Origin: Bacteroidaceae bacterium
GTDB taxonomy: Bacteria; Bacteroidota; Bacteroidia; Bacteroidales; Bacteroidaceae
Direction of reading: 5' to 3'
NCBI GenBank assembly: GCA_024398515.1
Contig: JAKSIZ010000003.1
Coordinates: 1-64,000 of the forward strand
DNA: 64,000 bases
This document shows positions 42,398-52,017 of the stretch, one piece after another (position 1 is the stretch's first letter; each line of letters opens with the position of its first letter). The notes beneath the pieces are model-generated. The model was not told where the DNA came from, did no database searches, and saw only the letters and a list, made by a program, of their open reading frames with translations. The position numbers were made by a program, and so were the translations under genes.

Positions 42398-43597
42398 ATG
42401 AAGATATTGGTTCTGAACTGCGGAAGTTCATCTATAAAATATAAACTCTATAATATGGACGACCAGTCTGTAATGGCAGCAGGCGGTATAGAAAGAGTAG
42501 GAATGCCAGAATCGTTTAACCTCGTAAAACTCCCGAATGGCGAAAAGAAGAAGCTGATGCGCGACATACCTGAGCATACAGCAGGCGTTAAGTTTATCTT
42601 CGAATGCCTTACCGACCCAGAGATTGGAGCAATAAAAGACCTCGGCGAAATCACTGCCGTTGGTCATCGACTGGTTCATGGCGGCGAAAAGTTTAACAAG
42701 AGTGTGCTCATTACCGACGAGGTTATCAAGCAGATGGAAGCTTGCAACGACCTTGCACCACTGCACAACCCAGCAAACCTCAAGGGTGTTGCTGCCGTAA
42801 CGGAATTGATGCCTGGCCTTCCACAAGTAGGCGTTTTCGACACTGCATTCCATCAGACAATGCCAGACTATGCTTATATGTACGCATTGCCATACGAACT
42901 CTATGAGAAGTATGCAGTTCGTCGCTATGGTTTCCACGGCACATCTCACCGTTATGTATCGGCTCGTGCATGCGAGTTCCTCGGTGTTGACGCATCACAG
43001 AAGAAGGTAATCACGTGCCACATTGGCAATGGCGGTTCATTGGCAGCCGTGCTGAATGGCAAATGTGTTGACACATCAATGGGCCTCACACCACTCGAAG
43101 GTTTGGTTATGGGCACTCGAAGCGGCGATGTTGATGGCGGAGCTTTGACATTTATTCAGGACAAACTCGGTCTTGACAGTGCAGGACTTTCCAATCTTCT
43201 CAACAAGAAGAGTGGTGTTCTTGGCATCACTGGCATCTCATCAGACATGCGCGACATTGACAATGCAGCAAAGAATGGCGACAAACGAGCACAGCTTGCA
43301 CTGCAGATGTACTCTTACCGCATAAAGAAATACATTGGTGCATACGCTGCAGCAATGGGAGGAGTTGACATCGTTGTATTCACTGCAGGCGTAGGCGAGA
43401 ACCAAGCTTCGATGCGTGAAGCCGTTTGCGAAGGCATGGAATACCTTGGTATCAAGTTAGACAAGGAGAAGAACAGCCAAATTCATGGCGATGAAGCTGT
43501 GCTTTCTACCCCTGACTCAAAGGTTACTGTAGTTTGTATTCCTACAGATGAAGAACTCGTGATAGCAAAAGACACGCTTGCGTTAGCAAAGTTGTAA
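42398..43597 (+). CDS. ackA: Acetate kinase AckA
   Basis: 399 aa (MKILVLNCGSSSIKYKLYN). ASKHA motifs 'VLNCGSSSIK', 'GHRLVHGG', 'VGVFDTAFHQTMP', 'RRYGFHGTSH', 'CHIGNGGSLAAV' and 'FTAGVGENQ'. Makes ATP and acetate from acetyl phosphate. Downstream of pta on the same strand. Confidence 0.96.
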   Translation: MKILVLNCGSSSIKYKLYNMDDQSVMAAGGIERVGMPESFNLVKLPNGEKKKLMRDIPEHTAGVKFIFECLTDPEIGAIKDLGEITAVGHRLVHGGEKFNKSVLITDEVIKQMEACNDLAPLHNPANLKGVAAVTELMPGLPQVGVFDTAFHQTMPDYAYMYALPYELYEKYAVRRYGFHGTSHRYVSARACEFLGVDASQKKVITCHIGNGGSLAAVLNGKCVDTSMGLTPLEGLVMGTRSGDVDGGALTFIQDKLGLDSAGLSNLLNKKSGVLGITGISSDMRDIDNAAKNGDKRAQLALQMYSYRIKKYIGAYAAAMGGVDIVVFTAGVGENQASMREAVCEGMEYLGIKLDKEKNSQIHGDEAVLSTPDSKVTVVCIPTDEELVIAKDTLALAKL

Positions 43598-43599
43598 TA

Positions 43600-43641
43600 A
43601 ACGGTTTTGCGGTTTTACGGTTTTGCAGTTATACGGTTAGC
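43600..43641. repeat. CGGTTTTGCGGTTTTACGG words
   Basis: Short tandem words between ackA and the nuclease gene, sharing units with 18751-18800. Confidence 0.55.
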
Positions 43642-43681
43642 CGCAAATCAAGAAAGACGTATAATATATAATGTAAAAAAT

Positions 43682-44416
43682 ATGGCTAATTATAATGAAC
43701 TGAATGCGCATCCTCGTGACGAGGCGATAACATTCAACGAAGAAGAACATATATATACCGTACATGGTAAAGAACTAATTTCAGTCACAACACTTATAAC
43801 AAAGTTCTTCAAGGAGTTTGATACTGATTTTTGGGCAAAGAAAAAAGCAGATGAACGTGGCGTTACGCCCGACGTTATCAAAGCCGAATGGGCAGAAAAA
43901 TCGAAGAGAGCACGCTGCAAGGGAACAGAGATGCATGCCATGATTGAGAACTACTATAAGGGTGGTTCTATCTTGGATGTGCCTGAAGATGTGCGCCCAC
44001 TCTTCAGTCATTTCGCTGCACAATACCAACTTGAACCATATCGCACCGAATGGCCTATATATGACGAGGGCTTCGGCGTGGCTGGTACGCTCGACTTCCT
44101 TGAACTGAAGGACGGAGTATTTACGCTTTACGACTGGAAACGCAGTGAGAAACTTATATGGAGAGGTGAAGTTGAGAAGGACAATCACTTCGGAATAAAG
44201 GGCATCGGACCATTTGCTAATATCGACGACACAACGTATTGGCACTACGTCCTGCAGCTTAGCACCTACCGCTATCTGCTCGAAAAGAACTATGGCATCA
44301 ACGTGGAAAAGGCACGGCTCGCAGTGTTCCACCCACGTTTTGAACACCCATACGTCATCGAAGTACCATACCTTCGCAACGAAGTCATCGATATGCTCAA
44401 CCAATATAAGGGCTGA
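43682..44416 (+). CDS. PD-(D/E)XK (RecB/Cas4-like) nuclease
   Basis: 244 aa from ATG 43682 (MANYNELNAHPRDEAITFN); upstream in-frame starts fall in the repeat spacer. Nuclease motifs: 'CKGTEMHAMIE' (GxxxH), 'GVAGTLDFLE' (Asp), 'FTLYDWKRS' (D-x-K) and 'YVLQLSTYRYLLE' (QxxxY). These are the RecB/AddB/Cas4-type signature. Its role could be recombination, repair or defence. No cas genes or CRISPR lie near it. It follows ackA by 84 bp without its own clear promoter. Confidence 0.78.
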   Translation: MANYNELNAHPRDEAITFNEEEHIYTVHGKELISVTTLITKFFKEFDTDFWAKKKADERGVTPDVIKAEWAEKSKRARCKGTEMHAMIENYYKGGSILDVPEDVRPLFSHFAAQYQLEPYRTEWPIYDEGFGVAGTLDFLELKDGVFTLYDWKRSEKLIWRGEVEKDNHFGIKGIGPFANIDDTTYWHYVLQLSTYRYLLEKNYGINVEKARLAVFHPRFEHPYVIEVPYLRNEVIDMLNQYKG

Positions 44417-44431
44417 ATGGAGAAATGATAC

Positions 44432-44475
44432 ACAAAAAAAGGCGAAATTATGTTGATTAGAATTTCGCCTTTTTT
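44432..44475. terminator. Bidirectional terminator between the nuclease and the FKBP gene
   Basis: GGCGAAATT (44441-44449) / AATTTCGCC (44461-44469) with A and T runs on either side; the genes are convergent. Confidence 0.88.
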
Positions 44476-44483
44476 ATTGTTTT

Positions 44484-45131
44484 TTATCTCAATGGTGTGC
44501 CTACACGTGAGTAGGAATCGAGTTGAATTTCAAACATGAGCATTGAGAATGGTGGTATGCCGCCATTGTCGGCTGAGCCGTATGCCAACTGTTGTGGGAT
44601 ATAGACAATCCAATGATCGCCTATATGCATGTGCATGAGTGCCGTTGCAAAACCCGTGATGTTACTGCCGACAACGCTTTTGTATGGGTTGCTTATGGTG
44701 ACATCGAACACGTTTCCTTCGAAGGTCTTGTCGAAAACTTTGCCTTCAGGGTACGACTTCGACGGGATGAGACGGCCGCAATAGTGAACCTTTACAGAGT
44801 CGTTTGAGAGTGGGCATCCTGGTCCTTTACCCTCACTGACAACCTTGACAAAGATGGAGTCAACGATTGTTGCCACTGCACCTTCGGGTTTCGTAAAGGT
44901 TAGGAAACCTTTCCACGTCTTGTCGCCAGTAGCCATTGCCGTGCGTGCCGTCTTTGCTATGGTATTGAAATATGCCTCGTTGGTATTCTGCCAATCAGGA
45001 AATTCTTCTTCTGTTGCATCGTTTTCCGAGCAACTGCACAGCAAACATACCACCGCAAGAAGCAAATGGATGATGGCAAGTTTCGGTTTTTGGTTGTGGT
45101 TTTTGGGTTGTAGGTTGTTAACCATAATCAT
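44484..45131 (-). CDS. FKBP-type peptidyl-prolyl isomerase lipoprotein
   Basis: 215 aa from ATG 45131. Lipobox 'LLCSC' at ~30-34. FKBP core 'DSVKVHYCGRLIPSKSY' to 'DHWIVYIPQQLAYGSAD' and 'FEIQLDSYS'. A periplasmic outer-membrane-anchored folding factor, similar to the GldI group. The residues before the signal (MVNNLQPKNHNQKPK) are encoded by the GGTTG word repeat, so the real start may be internal to the repeat. Confidence 0.85.
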   Translation of the reverse strand: MIMVNNLQPKNHNQKPKLAIIHLLLAVVCLLCSCSENDATEEEFPDWQNTNEAYFNTIAKTARTAMATGDKTWKGFLTFTKPEGAVATIVDSIFVKVVSEGKGPGCPLSNDSVKVHYCGRLIPSKSYPEGKVFDKTFEGNVFDVTISNPYKSVVGSNITGFATALMHMHIGDHWIVYIPQQLAYGSADNGGIPPFSMLMFEIQLDSYSRVGTPLR

Positions 45132-45231
45132 TTATTATTTACAATTTTCTTTGGTCTAAGGTCGAAAGTCGAAAGTCAAAAGTCGAAAGTTTTAGAACCT
45201 TTGACCTTAGACCTTTGACCTTAGACCTAAT
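45085..45231. repeat. Word repeats spanning the FKBP start and the gap to glyS
   Basis: GGTTGTGGTT and GGTTGTAGGTTGTT at 45090-45120, then GTCGAAAGTCGAAAGTC at 45165-45188, and a GGTCTAAGGTC/GACCTTAGACC inverted pair up to 45231. Same class as 3.4-7.1 kb. Confidence 0.6.
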
Positions 45232-45233
45232 AA

Positions 45234-46775
45234 CTACTGAATCTTCTTAAGAAGTGATGCGATAGAAACCTTGTCTTCGATGATGCTCTGAAGCTCGGAA
45301 ATCTTCACACGCTCCTGTTCCATAGTGTCGCGGAAACGGAGAGTCACGCAGTCGTCCTTCAATGAGTCGTAGTCAACAGTAACACAATATGGAGTACCTA
45401 TTGCGTCCTGACGGCGATAGCGTTTGCCCACTGTATCCTTTTCATCATACTTGCAGTTGAAATGGAACTTGAGGTTGTTGATGATTTCCTGTGCCTTTTC
45501 TGGCAGACCATCCTTCTTTACAAGTGGCAGGACAGCAAGTTTTACAGGAGCCAAAGCTGCTGGCAGACGGAGTACAACACGTGTTTCGCCGTTCTCAAGT
45601 TGCTCTTCCTGATAAGAGTGGCACATGATTGAAAGGAACATACGGTCAACACCAATGGATGTTTCGATGTCGTATGGAGTGTAACTTTCGTTTGTCACAG
45701 GGTCGAAATACTTTATGCCACGGCCAGAGAACTTCTCGTGTTGCGAGAGGTCAAAGTTTGTACGTGAGTGAATACCCTCAACTTCCTTGAATCCGAAAGG
45801 CATCTTGAACTCGATGTCGGTGGCTGCGTTGGCGTAGTGAGCCAGTTTGTCGTGGTCGTGGAAACGATAGTTTTCAGCACCAAAGCCGAGTGCCTGATGC
45901 CACTTCATACGTGTTTCCTTCCATTTAGCAAACCATTCCATTTCAGTTCCAGGCTTTACGAAGAACTGCATTTCCATCTGTTCAAACTCGCGCATACGGA
46001 AGATGAACTGACGTGCAACGATTTCATTACGGAAAGCTTTACCTATCTGTGCAATGCCGAAAGGCAGTTTCATGCGACCAGTCTTCTGCACATTGAGGTA
46101 GTTTACGAATATACCTTGTGCCGTTTCAGGGCGAAGATACACTTTGCTTGAACCTTCGGCAGTAGATCCGAACTCTGTTGAGAACATAAGGTTGAACTGA
46201 CGCACCTCTGTCCAGTTGCGTGTTCCGCTGATAGGACAAACTATTTCTTCGTCGATTATAATCTGGCGCAGAGCCTCAAGGTCCATCTTGTTCATCGCGT
46301 CAGAATAGCGTTCATGGAGAGCATTGCGCTTGTCAACTATCTCCTTTACGCGTGGAGAAGTAGCGAGATACTGCTCTTCGTTGAAACTTTCGCCGAAGCG
46401 TTTGCGTGCCTTAGCCACTTCCTTCTCAATCTTTTCATCGTATTTTGCCATCTGGTCTTCGATGAGAACATCTGCACGATAGCGTTTCTTTGAGTCGCGG
46501 TTGTCGATAAGAGGGTCGTTGAAAGCGTCAACGTGACCCGAAGCCTTCCAAATAGTAGGGTGCATAAAGATGGCAGAGTCGATGCCGACAATGTTGTCGT
46601 GCAGCAATACCATACTCTTCCACCAGTATTCCTTTATGTTATTTTTCAGTTCTACACCATTCTGTCCATAGTCGTAAACGGCTGCTAAACCGTCATAAAT
46701 ATCACTACTTGGAAAGACAAACCCATATTCTTTGCAATGGGAAACAATCTTTTTGAAAACATCTTCTTGTGCCAT
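45234..46775 (-). CDS. glyS: Glycyl-tRNA synthetase
   Basis: 513 aa (MAQEDVFKKIVSHCKEYGF). The homodimeric alpha2-type enzyme: 'SSDIYDGLAAVYDYGQNG', 'LRPETAQGIFVNY', 'FRNEIVARQFIFRMREFEQM', 'SIGVDRMFLSIM'. A class II synthetase active in translation. Minus-strand promoter box at 46805-46812, opposite parC. Confidence 0.96.
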   Translation of the reverse strand: MAQEDVFKKIVSHCKEYGFVFPSSDIYDGLAAVYDYGQNGVELKNNIKEYWWKSMVLLHDNIVGIDSAIFMHPTIWKASGHVDAFNDPLIDNRDSKKRYRADVLIEDQMAKYDEKIEKEVAKARKRFGESFNEEQYLATSPRVKEIVDKRNALHERYSDAMNKMDLEALRQIIIDEEIVCPISGTRNWTEVRQFNLMFSTEFGSTAEGSSKVYLRPETAQGIFVNYLNVQKTGRMKLPFGIAQIGKAFRNEIVARQFIFRMREFEQMEMQFFVKPGTEMEWFAKWKETRMKWHQALGFGAENYRFHDHDKLAHYANAATDIEFKMPFGFKEVEGIHSRTNFDLSQHEKFSGRGIKYFDPVTNESYTPYDIETSIGVDRMFLSIMCHSYQEEQLENGETRVVLRLPAALAPVKLAVLPLVKKDGLPEKAQEIINNLKFHFNCKYDEKDTVGKRYRRQDAIGTPYCVTVDYDSLKDDCVTLRFRDTMEQERVKISELQSIIEDKVSIASLLKKIQ

Positions 46776-46804
46776 AATATTGTTATTTTAATTCAATCTG
46801 GGCA

Positions 46805-46864
46805 CAAAGGTAATAAAAATAAGACAATTAGTAGGCTATAATTTACATTTTTTTATTATCTTTG
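46805..46864. promoter_or_regulatory. Divergent promoter region of glyS and parC
   Basis: TAccTTTG on the minus strand (46805-46812, glyS) and TAtcTTTG on the plus strand (46857-46864, parC); -33 elements are weak. Confidence 0.5.
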
Positions 46865-46881
46865 CACGGAATTTTGAATTT

Positions 46882-49515
46882 ATGGCAGAGGAAATAGATA
46901 ATATTCAGGTTACGGAAAACGACCATTCGAGTTATGCTCCATCTAACAGATTTGATGCTTCGATAGTGCATCATCTTGATGGAATGTACCAAAATTGGTT
47001 CTTGGATTATGCTTCATACGTAATCCTTGAACGTGCTGTGCCGCACATTGAAGACGGTTTGAAACCAGTGCAGCGACGCATTCTTCACTCAATGAAGGAG
47101 AAGGACGATGGACGTTTCAATAAGGTGGCAAACCTTGTAGGACACACTATGCAGTATCATCCTCACGGTGATGCTTCGATAAAAGATGCGCTTGTACAAC
47201 TCGGGCAGAAGAATCTTCTTATTGAATGTCAGGGTAACTGGGGCAACATTCTTACGGGTGATGAGGCTGCAGCAGGGCGTTATATCGAGGCACGATTGTC
47301 TAAGTTTGCCCTTGAAGTAGCATTCAACCATAAGACAACAGAGTGGCAACTGAGTTACGATGGCCGTAACAAGGAGCCGATAACTCTGCCTGTGAAGTAT
47401 CCTTTGTTGCTTGCACAGGGTGCAGAAGGAATTGCTGTCGGACTGTCATCAAAGATCCTTCCTCACAACTTCATCGAACTTTGTGATGCAGCAATAGCAT
47501 ACTTGATGGGCGAAGAGTTCCATCTCTACCCAGATTTCCAGACCGGAGGCAGCATCGACGTGAGCCACTACAACGACGGGCAACGTGGCGGAGTGGTAAA
47601 GGTGCGTGCAAAAATCGAAAAAGTTGACCAAAAGACTCTCGCCATTCGTGAGATTCCTTTTGGCCGCACTACCACTACACTCATCGACTCCATACTAAAG
47701 GCTGTGGAGAAAGGAAAGATAAAGGCACGCAAGGTTGACGATAACACTGCGGCAAATGTTGAGATACTTATTCACTTGACGCCTGGTGTTTCGCCCGACA
47801 AGACCATTGATGCACTGTATGCCTTTACTGATTGCGAATTCTCAATCAGCCCTAACTGTTGCGTGATAAAGGACAAGAAACCGCAGTTCCTGACCATAAG
47901 CGACGTGCTTCGTGCTTCGACCGACAACACCTTATTATTATTAAAGCGTGAACTTGAAATCCGAAAAGCCGAGTTGCTTGAACAACTTCACTTCGCTTCT
48001 TTGGAAAAGATATTCATCGAAGAACGCATCTATAAAGGTCGCCCGTTTGAGGAAGCAAAGTCGAACGACGAGGCTTGCGAATACATCGACGAGCGTCTTA
48101 CTCCGTTCTACCCAGATATGATTCGTGAGGTGACGAAGGACGACATTCTCCGACTTCTTGAAATAAAGATGCAGCGCATACTGAAATTCAACAAGGATAA
48201 AGCCGAAGAGGCTATGCGCAAGATGCAGGATGAGGTGAAAGCCATCAACAAAGATCTCGGAAGAATGAAGATCGTGACGTGTCGGTGGTTCGAACATCTC
48301 AAGGAGAAATACGGCAAAGGCCAGGAAAGACTTACCGAAATTCGCAACTTCGAGACTATCGTAGCAAGCAAGGTTGCCGAGGCAAACCAGAAACTTTATA
48401 TCAATCGCGAGGATGGATTCATTGGCACAGGACTCAAGAAAGACGAGTTTGTATGCAACTGTTCCGACATTGACGACGTCATTGTCTTCTTCAAGGATGG
48501 CAAATACAAGATTATCCGAGTGGCTGATAAGATATTTGTCGGCAAGAACATTCTCCATGTTGACGTGTTCAAGAAGAACGATACCCGCACTATTTACAAC
48601 GTTGTCTATCGCGACGGCAAGCAAGGTCCATGCTACATCAAACGCTTCAACGTGACGAGCATCACCAAGGACAAGGAGTATGACCTCACTGCAGGAACTG
48701 CTGGTTCACGCGTGCTCTACTTCACGGCAAACCCTAATGGTGAGGCAGAAGTAATAAAGGTTCAGTTCAGTTCTGCACTGAAGTTGAAGAAACTGACTAT
48801 GGACAAGGACTTCTCCGAGGTTATGATTAAGGGCCGTGCAAGCAGAGGAAACCTGCTGACAAAGCTTCCTGTGCAGCGCATTGGGCTAAAAAGTCATGGA
48901 GTAAGTACGCTTGGTGGACGAAAAGTTTGGTTCGACGAGGACGTGAAACGCCTTAACTACGACGACCACGGACGCTTCCTCGGTGAGTTTGGCACAGATG
49001 ACCGCATCCTCGTTGTGCTTGATAACGGCGAGTTCTATTGCACCACTATCGACGTCAACAACCATTTCGAGGACAACATCCTGCGTATTGAGAAGTTCAA
49101 TCCAGACAAGGTGTGGAGTGCAATGCTCTATGACGCATCGCAAAAGAACTGCCCATATCTCAAGCGATTCCTCATGGAAGCAACGTCGAAGAAGCAAAAC
49201 TTCCTCGGCGACAACCCTAAGAACAAGCTTATCCTTCTCTCCGACCAACCTTCACCGAGCGTTGAGATTCACTTCGAGGGTGGTGATGAAATGCGCGAGC
49301 CTATGCTCATCGACGTAGAACAGTTCATTGCCGTCAAGGGATTCAAGGCAAAAGGTAAGCGTGTGACGCTGTTTGCCATCGAAAGAGTAGTCGAAATTTT
49401 GCCGGAAATTCCTGCTGAGACAGAAGAAACTCAAACGGATTCAGACAACGACGACAACGCTTCCGACAGCACTCCTGACGTTATCAAATTCCCAGTTGAA
49501 CTCGATTTGTTCTAA
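46882..49515 (+). CDS. parC: DNA topoisomerase IV subunit A
   Basis: 877 aa (MAEEIDNIQVTENDHSSYA). 'DGLKPVQRRILHSM', 'YHPHGDASIKDALVQLGQ' (quinolone region) and 'AAAGRYIEARLS' with the catalytic Tyr. The C-terminal beta-pinwheel is less conserved, and the acidic tail (ETEETQTDSDND) is typical. Decatenates chromosomes with ParE; parE is not in the window. Confidence 0.93.
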   Translation: MAEEIDNIQVTENDHSSYAPSNRFDASIVHHLDGMYQNWFLDYASYVILERAVPHIEDGLKPVQRRILHSMKEKDDGRFNKVANLVGHTMQYHPHGDASIKDALVQLGQKNLLIECQGNWGNILTGDEAAAGRYIEARLSKFALEVAFNHKTTEWQLSYDGRNKEPITLPVKYPLLLAQGAEGIAVGLSSKILPHNFIELCDAAIAYLMGEEFHLYPDFQTGGSIDVSHYNDGQRGGVVKVRAKIEKVDQKTLAIREIPFGRTTTTLIDSILKAVEKGKIKARKVDDNTAANVEILIHLTPGVSPDKTIDALYAFTDCEFSISPNCCVIKDKKPQFLTISDVLRASTDNTLLLLKRELEIRKAELLEQLHFASLEKIFIEERIYKGRPFEEAKSNDEACEYIDERLTPFYPDMIREVTKDDILRLLEIKMQRILKFNKDKAEEAMRKMQDEVKAINKDLGRMKIVTCRWFEHLKEKYGKGQERLTEIRNFETIVASKVAEANQKLYINREDGFIGTGLKKDEFVCNCSDIDDVIVFFKDGKYKIIRVADKIFVGKNILHVDVFKKNDTRTIYNVVYRDGKQGPCYIKRFNVTSITKDKEYDLTAGTAGSRVLYFTANPNGEAEVIKVQFSSALKLKKLTMDKDFSEVMIKGRASRGNLLTKLPVQRIGLKSHGVSTLGGRKVWFDEDVKRLNYDDHGRFLGEFGTDDRILVVLDNGEFYCTTIDVNNHFEDNILRIEKFNPDKVWSAMLYDASQKNCPYLKRFLMEATSKKQNFLGDNPKNKLILLSDQPSPSVEIHFEGGDEMREPMLIDVEQFIAVKGFKAKGKRVTLFAIERVVEILPEIPAETEETQTDSDNDDNASDSTPDVIKFPVELDLF

Positions 49516-49546
49516 TATAATATTGTATATAAGCTGAAATATCTTT

Positions 49547-50353
49547 ATGAAACGTACAGCAATCATTCTTTTGCTGATGATAGATGCTGGCTTGTTGTTT
49601 GCACAACGCGATACTATCAGCAGTCAAAAGATTACTACAACAGCCAATATGATAGGCATCGGGCATACCAATGTGCTTGATGATTACCTGTCAAACGAGA
49701 AGTTCCGTGGTCCTGAACTGCGCTTTGTCTCAATGACCGAGAAGTTTAATCCTGCGAAAGACATCACGTTCCAGCGACTGCTGCAAGTGTCTGCATCTAT
49801 CCCAAAGAACAATTCCGAAACGGGAAACAACCTTGTCGGAATGATCAACTATTCGCTTGCATGGTACTACAACTGGCATTTCCTCGGCAACAAACTACGC
49901 CTTCAGGCAGGTGGAATGGCCGATGCAAACTTCGGTGGAATAATGAACACACGCAACGGAAACAACTCCGGACAGATGCGGGCTTACCTTAATATCGCCC
50001 CATCGGCAGCCGTAAACTACGACTTCACGCTATGGAATCGCCCCTTCACCGCACGCTATTCCATTGACGTGCCACTCATCGGATTGATGTTTTCGCCTAA
50101 TTACGGACAGTCGTACTACGAGATTTTCACCCGCAGCAATTACGATCATAACCTCGTAGTCACCACTATTGGTTGTGCACCTTCCATGCGACAAATGCTT
50201 ACTCTTGACTTCCCAATACGCACGGCAACCTTCCGCATAGGTTATTTCGGCGACTTCCAGCAGGCAAAAGTAAACGGAATAAAGTCGCATATCTGGTCAA
50301 ACGGCATCATGCTCGGCATTGTTAAACGCTTCAAACTTTCGAAAATAAGATGA
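49547..50353 (+). CDS. DUF3316 outer-membrane-type protein
   Basis: 268 aa (MKRTAIILLLMIDAGLLFA), signal peptide. The body (GNNLVGMINYSLAWYYNW, LRLQAGGMADANFGGIMNTR, YSIDVPLIGLMFSPNYGQSY) fits DUF3316, a beta-strand-rich, probably outer-membrane family of Bacteroidales. The stop overlaps the next start by 4 bp (ATGA). Confidence 0.78.
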   Translation: MKRTAIILLLMIDAGLLFAQRDTISSQKITTTANMIGIGHTNVLDDYLSNEKFRGPELRFVSMTEKFNPAKDITFQRLLQVSASIPKNNSETGNNLVGMINYSLAWYYNWHFLGNKLRLQAGGMADANFGGIMNTRNGNNSGQMRAYLNIAPSAAVNYDFTLWNRPFTARYSIDVPLIGLMFSPNYGQSYYEIFTRSNYDHNLVVTTIGCAPSMRQMLTLDFPIRTATFRIGYFGDFQQAKVNGIKSHIWSNGIMLGIVKRFKLSKIR

Positions 50354-51360
50354 AAAAGATACTTTTTGCAGCAATGATTCTTGCGTGCAGCATGACTGTT
50401 TCCTGCATTGACGTTGAGGAACGCGAGGACAATAACGTGGGCAACTTCGAGGCTCTATGGAGCATCATCGACCAGAAGTATTGCTTCTTCGACTATAAGG
50501 AAAAGGCTTACGGCCTTGATTGGAACAAGGTCTATAACAAATATCGTCCGTTGATTTCAGACACTCTGAATCAGTATCAATTGTTTCAAATATGCTCAGA
50601 CATGCTTTCAGAGTTGCGCGACGGACACGTAAACCTCACCTCATACTTCGATACCTCACGCTATTGGAAGTGGCATGAGGACTACCCGACAAACTTCAGC
50701 GACACGCTGCAACGCCTTTATCTCAGCACAAACTACGGTATGGTTGGCGGCTTGAAATATGTTGTTTTCATGCCCGACAGCATTGCTTACCTGACATGTC
50801 AAAGTTTCGCCACTTCGTTCAGCGACAATAACCTGACCTACATCCTCTACCTTCTCAGCCCAGCAAAAGGTCTTATCATCGACCTTCGGAGCAATGGAGG
50901 CGGGCAACTTACGCTGTCTGAAAGGCTGGCAGCACGCTTTACCGAAAAGAAAATCCTCACTGGCTACATGCGCCACAAGACTGGAAGTGGCCACAATGAT
51001 TTCTCCGACTACGAACCGCAATACCTTGAACCATTCGACGGCGTACGATGGAAGAAACCTGTTGTTGTGCTGACAAACCGCGGTGTCTTCTCTGCCGCAA
51101 ACGAATTTGTAAACCGAATGAAATGTTGCCCTAACGTTAAAATTGTTGGCGACAAGACTGGTGGAGGCGGAGGTATGCCATTCAACAATGAATTGCCAAA
51201 CGGATGGAGTGTACGTTTCTCAGCATGTCCGATGTACGACAAGGACAAGAACGATATAGAGTTTGGCATCGAACCAGACTATTACGTATCAATCACCGAC
51301 GAAGATTTCCAGCGTGGTCACGACACCATGATAGACTTTGCCATTAAACTCCTTCGATAA
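50350..51360 (+). CDS. S41-family peptidase lipoprotein
   Basis: 336 aa (MKKILFAAMILACSMTVSC), lipobox 'TVSC' at 16-19. S41/C-terminal processing protease core: 'YLTCQSFATSF', 'KGLIIDLRSNGGGQL' (oxyanion loop) and 'VVLTNRGVFSAANEFVNRM' with the nucleophile Ser. No PDZ domain is obvious. Coupled to the DUF3316 gene, suggesting a shared outer-envelope job. Confidence 0.85.
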   Translation: MKKILFAAMILACSMTVSCIDVEEREDNNVGNFEALWSIIDQKYCFFDYKEKAYGLDWNKVYNKYRPLISDTLNQYQLFQICSDMLSELRDGHVNLTSYFDTSRYWKWHEDYPTNFSDTLQRLYLSTNYGMVGGLKYVVFMPDSIAYLTCQSFATSFSDNNLTYILYLLSPAKGLIIDLRSNGGGQLTLSERLAARFTEKKILTGYMRHKTGSGHNDFSDYEPQYLEPFDGVRWKKPVVVLTNRGVFSAANEFVNRMKCCPNVKIVGDKTGGGGGMPFNNELPNGWSVRFSACPMYDKDKNDIEFGIEPDYYVSITDEDFQRGHDTMIDFAIKLLR

Positions 51361-51381
51361 AGCCTCAGACTACCATTGTAC

Positions 51382-51987
51382 TTAATACAACCGTGCTGAG
51401 AAGATTACCTTATATATATGCAGTATGTTCTCAAGCGGAATGAGGAAATCGCGGACTTCCGGATTGGCACTCATGCAGCGCATCATGCCTTCTTCTACGC
51501 TGATATACTTTATGGCTCGTAATCCATCACGCCCCACAATGAGGTAAATGGTGTTTGGAGCAATGTCGCTTGCATTGTCAATCTTGCGCACTCCTATCAC
51601 ATCGCCGTCGAGTATCATCGGTTCCATGCTTATGCCTCGCACAGGAAAGAAGAAGTCGGCTTTGCAACCAGGGAAGTAGATGTGGTCTGTTGGGTTCTCG
51701 CGACTTGTTTCTGCCCACATCAACTGACCTGCACTCACTGGCAAATCGTCGTAGTAATTCCCCATCTTCTTTACAAACATTTCGCCTTCACCACTGCTGA
51801 GCCACACCTTTGATATGCCTTCACAGCAGTCTGCAATGCTGACGATAGCATTGCCAGAGAAGGCATCGCGCTGCGCCCAGCTGCGTATTGTTGCCACTGG
51901 AATGCCGAGGAGTTCGGCAAATTTCTCTTGTGTCCCTCCGAAATTATGAACGAGCATCTTCAGCCGTTCTTTCACTGTTATTCCCAT
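51382..51987 (-). CDS. S24-type HTH regulator (LexA/CI-like)
   Basis: 201 aa (MGITVKERLKMLVHNFGGTQ). N-terminal helix-turn-helix 'TQEKFAELLGIPVATIRSW'. C-terminal S24 peptidase fold with nucleophile Ser in 'RGISMEPMILDGDVIGV' and the Lys region 'RDGLRAIKY'. It likely represses genes until damage triggers self-cleavage, although RecA dependence is an assumption. Divergent from the HIRAN-like gene with interlocked promoters. Confidence 0.84.
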   Translation of the reverse strand: MGITVKERLKMLVHNFGGTQEKFAELLGIPVATIRSWAQRDAFSGNAIVSIADCCEGISKVWLSSGEGEMFVKKMGNYYDDLPVSAGQLMWAETSRENPTDHIYFPGCKADFFFPVRGISMEPMILDGDVIGVRKIDNASDIAPNTIYLIVGRDGLRAIKYISVEEGMMRCMSANPEVRDFLIPLENILHIYKVIFSARLY

Positions 51988-52017
51988 AATATTTGTTCTA
52001 TATTTTATGTTAAATTA

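Noticed and set aside
47941..48624. 227-aa minus-strand frame inside parC
   Set aside because: Antisense to conserved ParC coding sequence; no family features.
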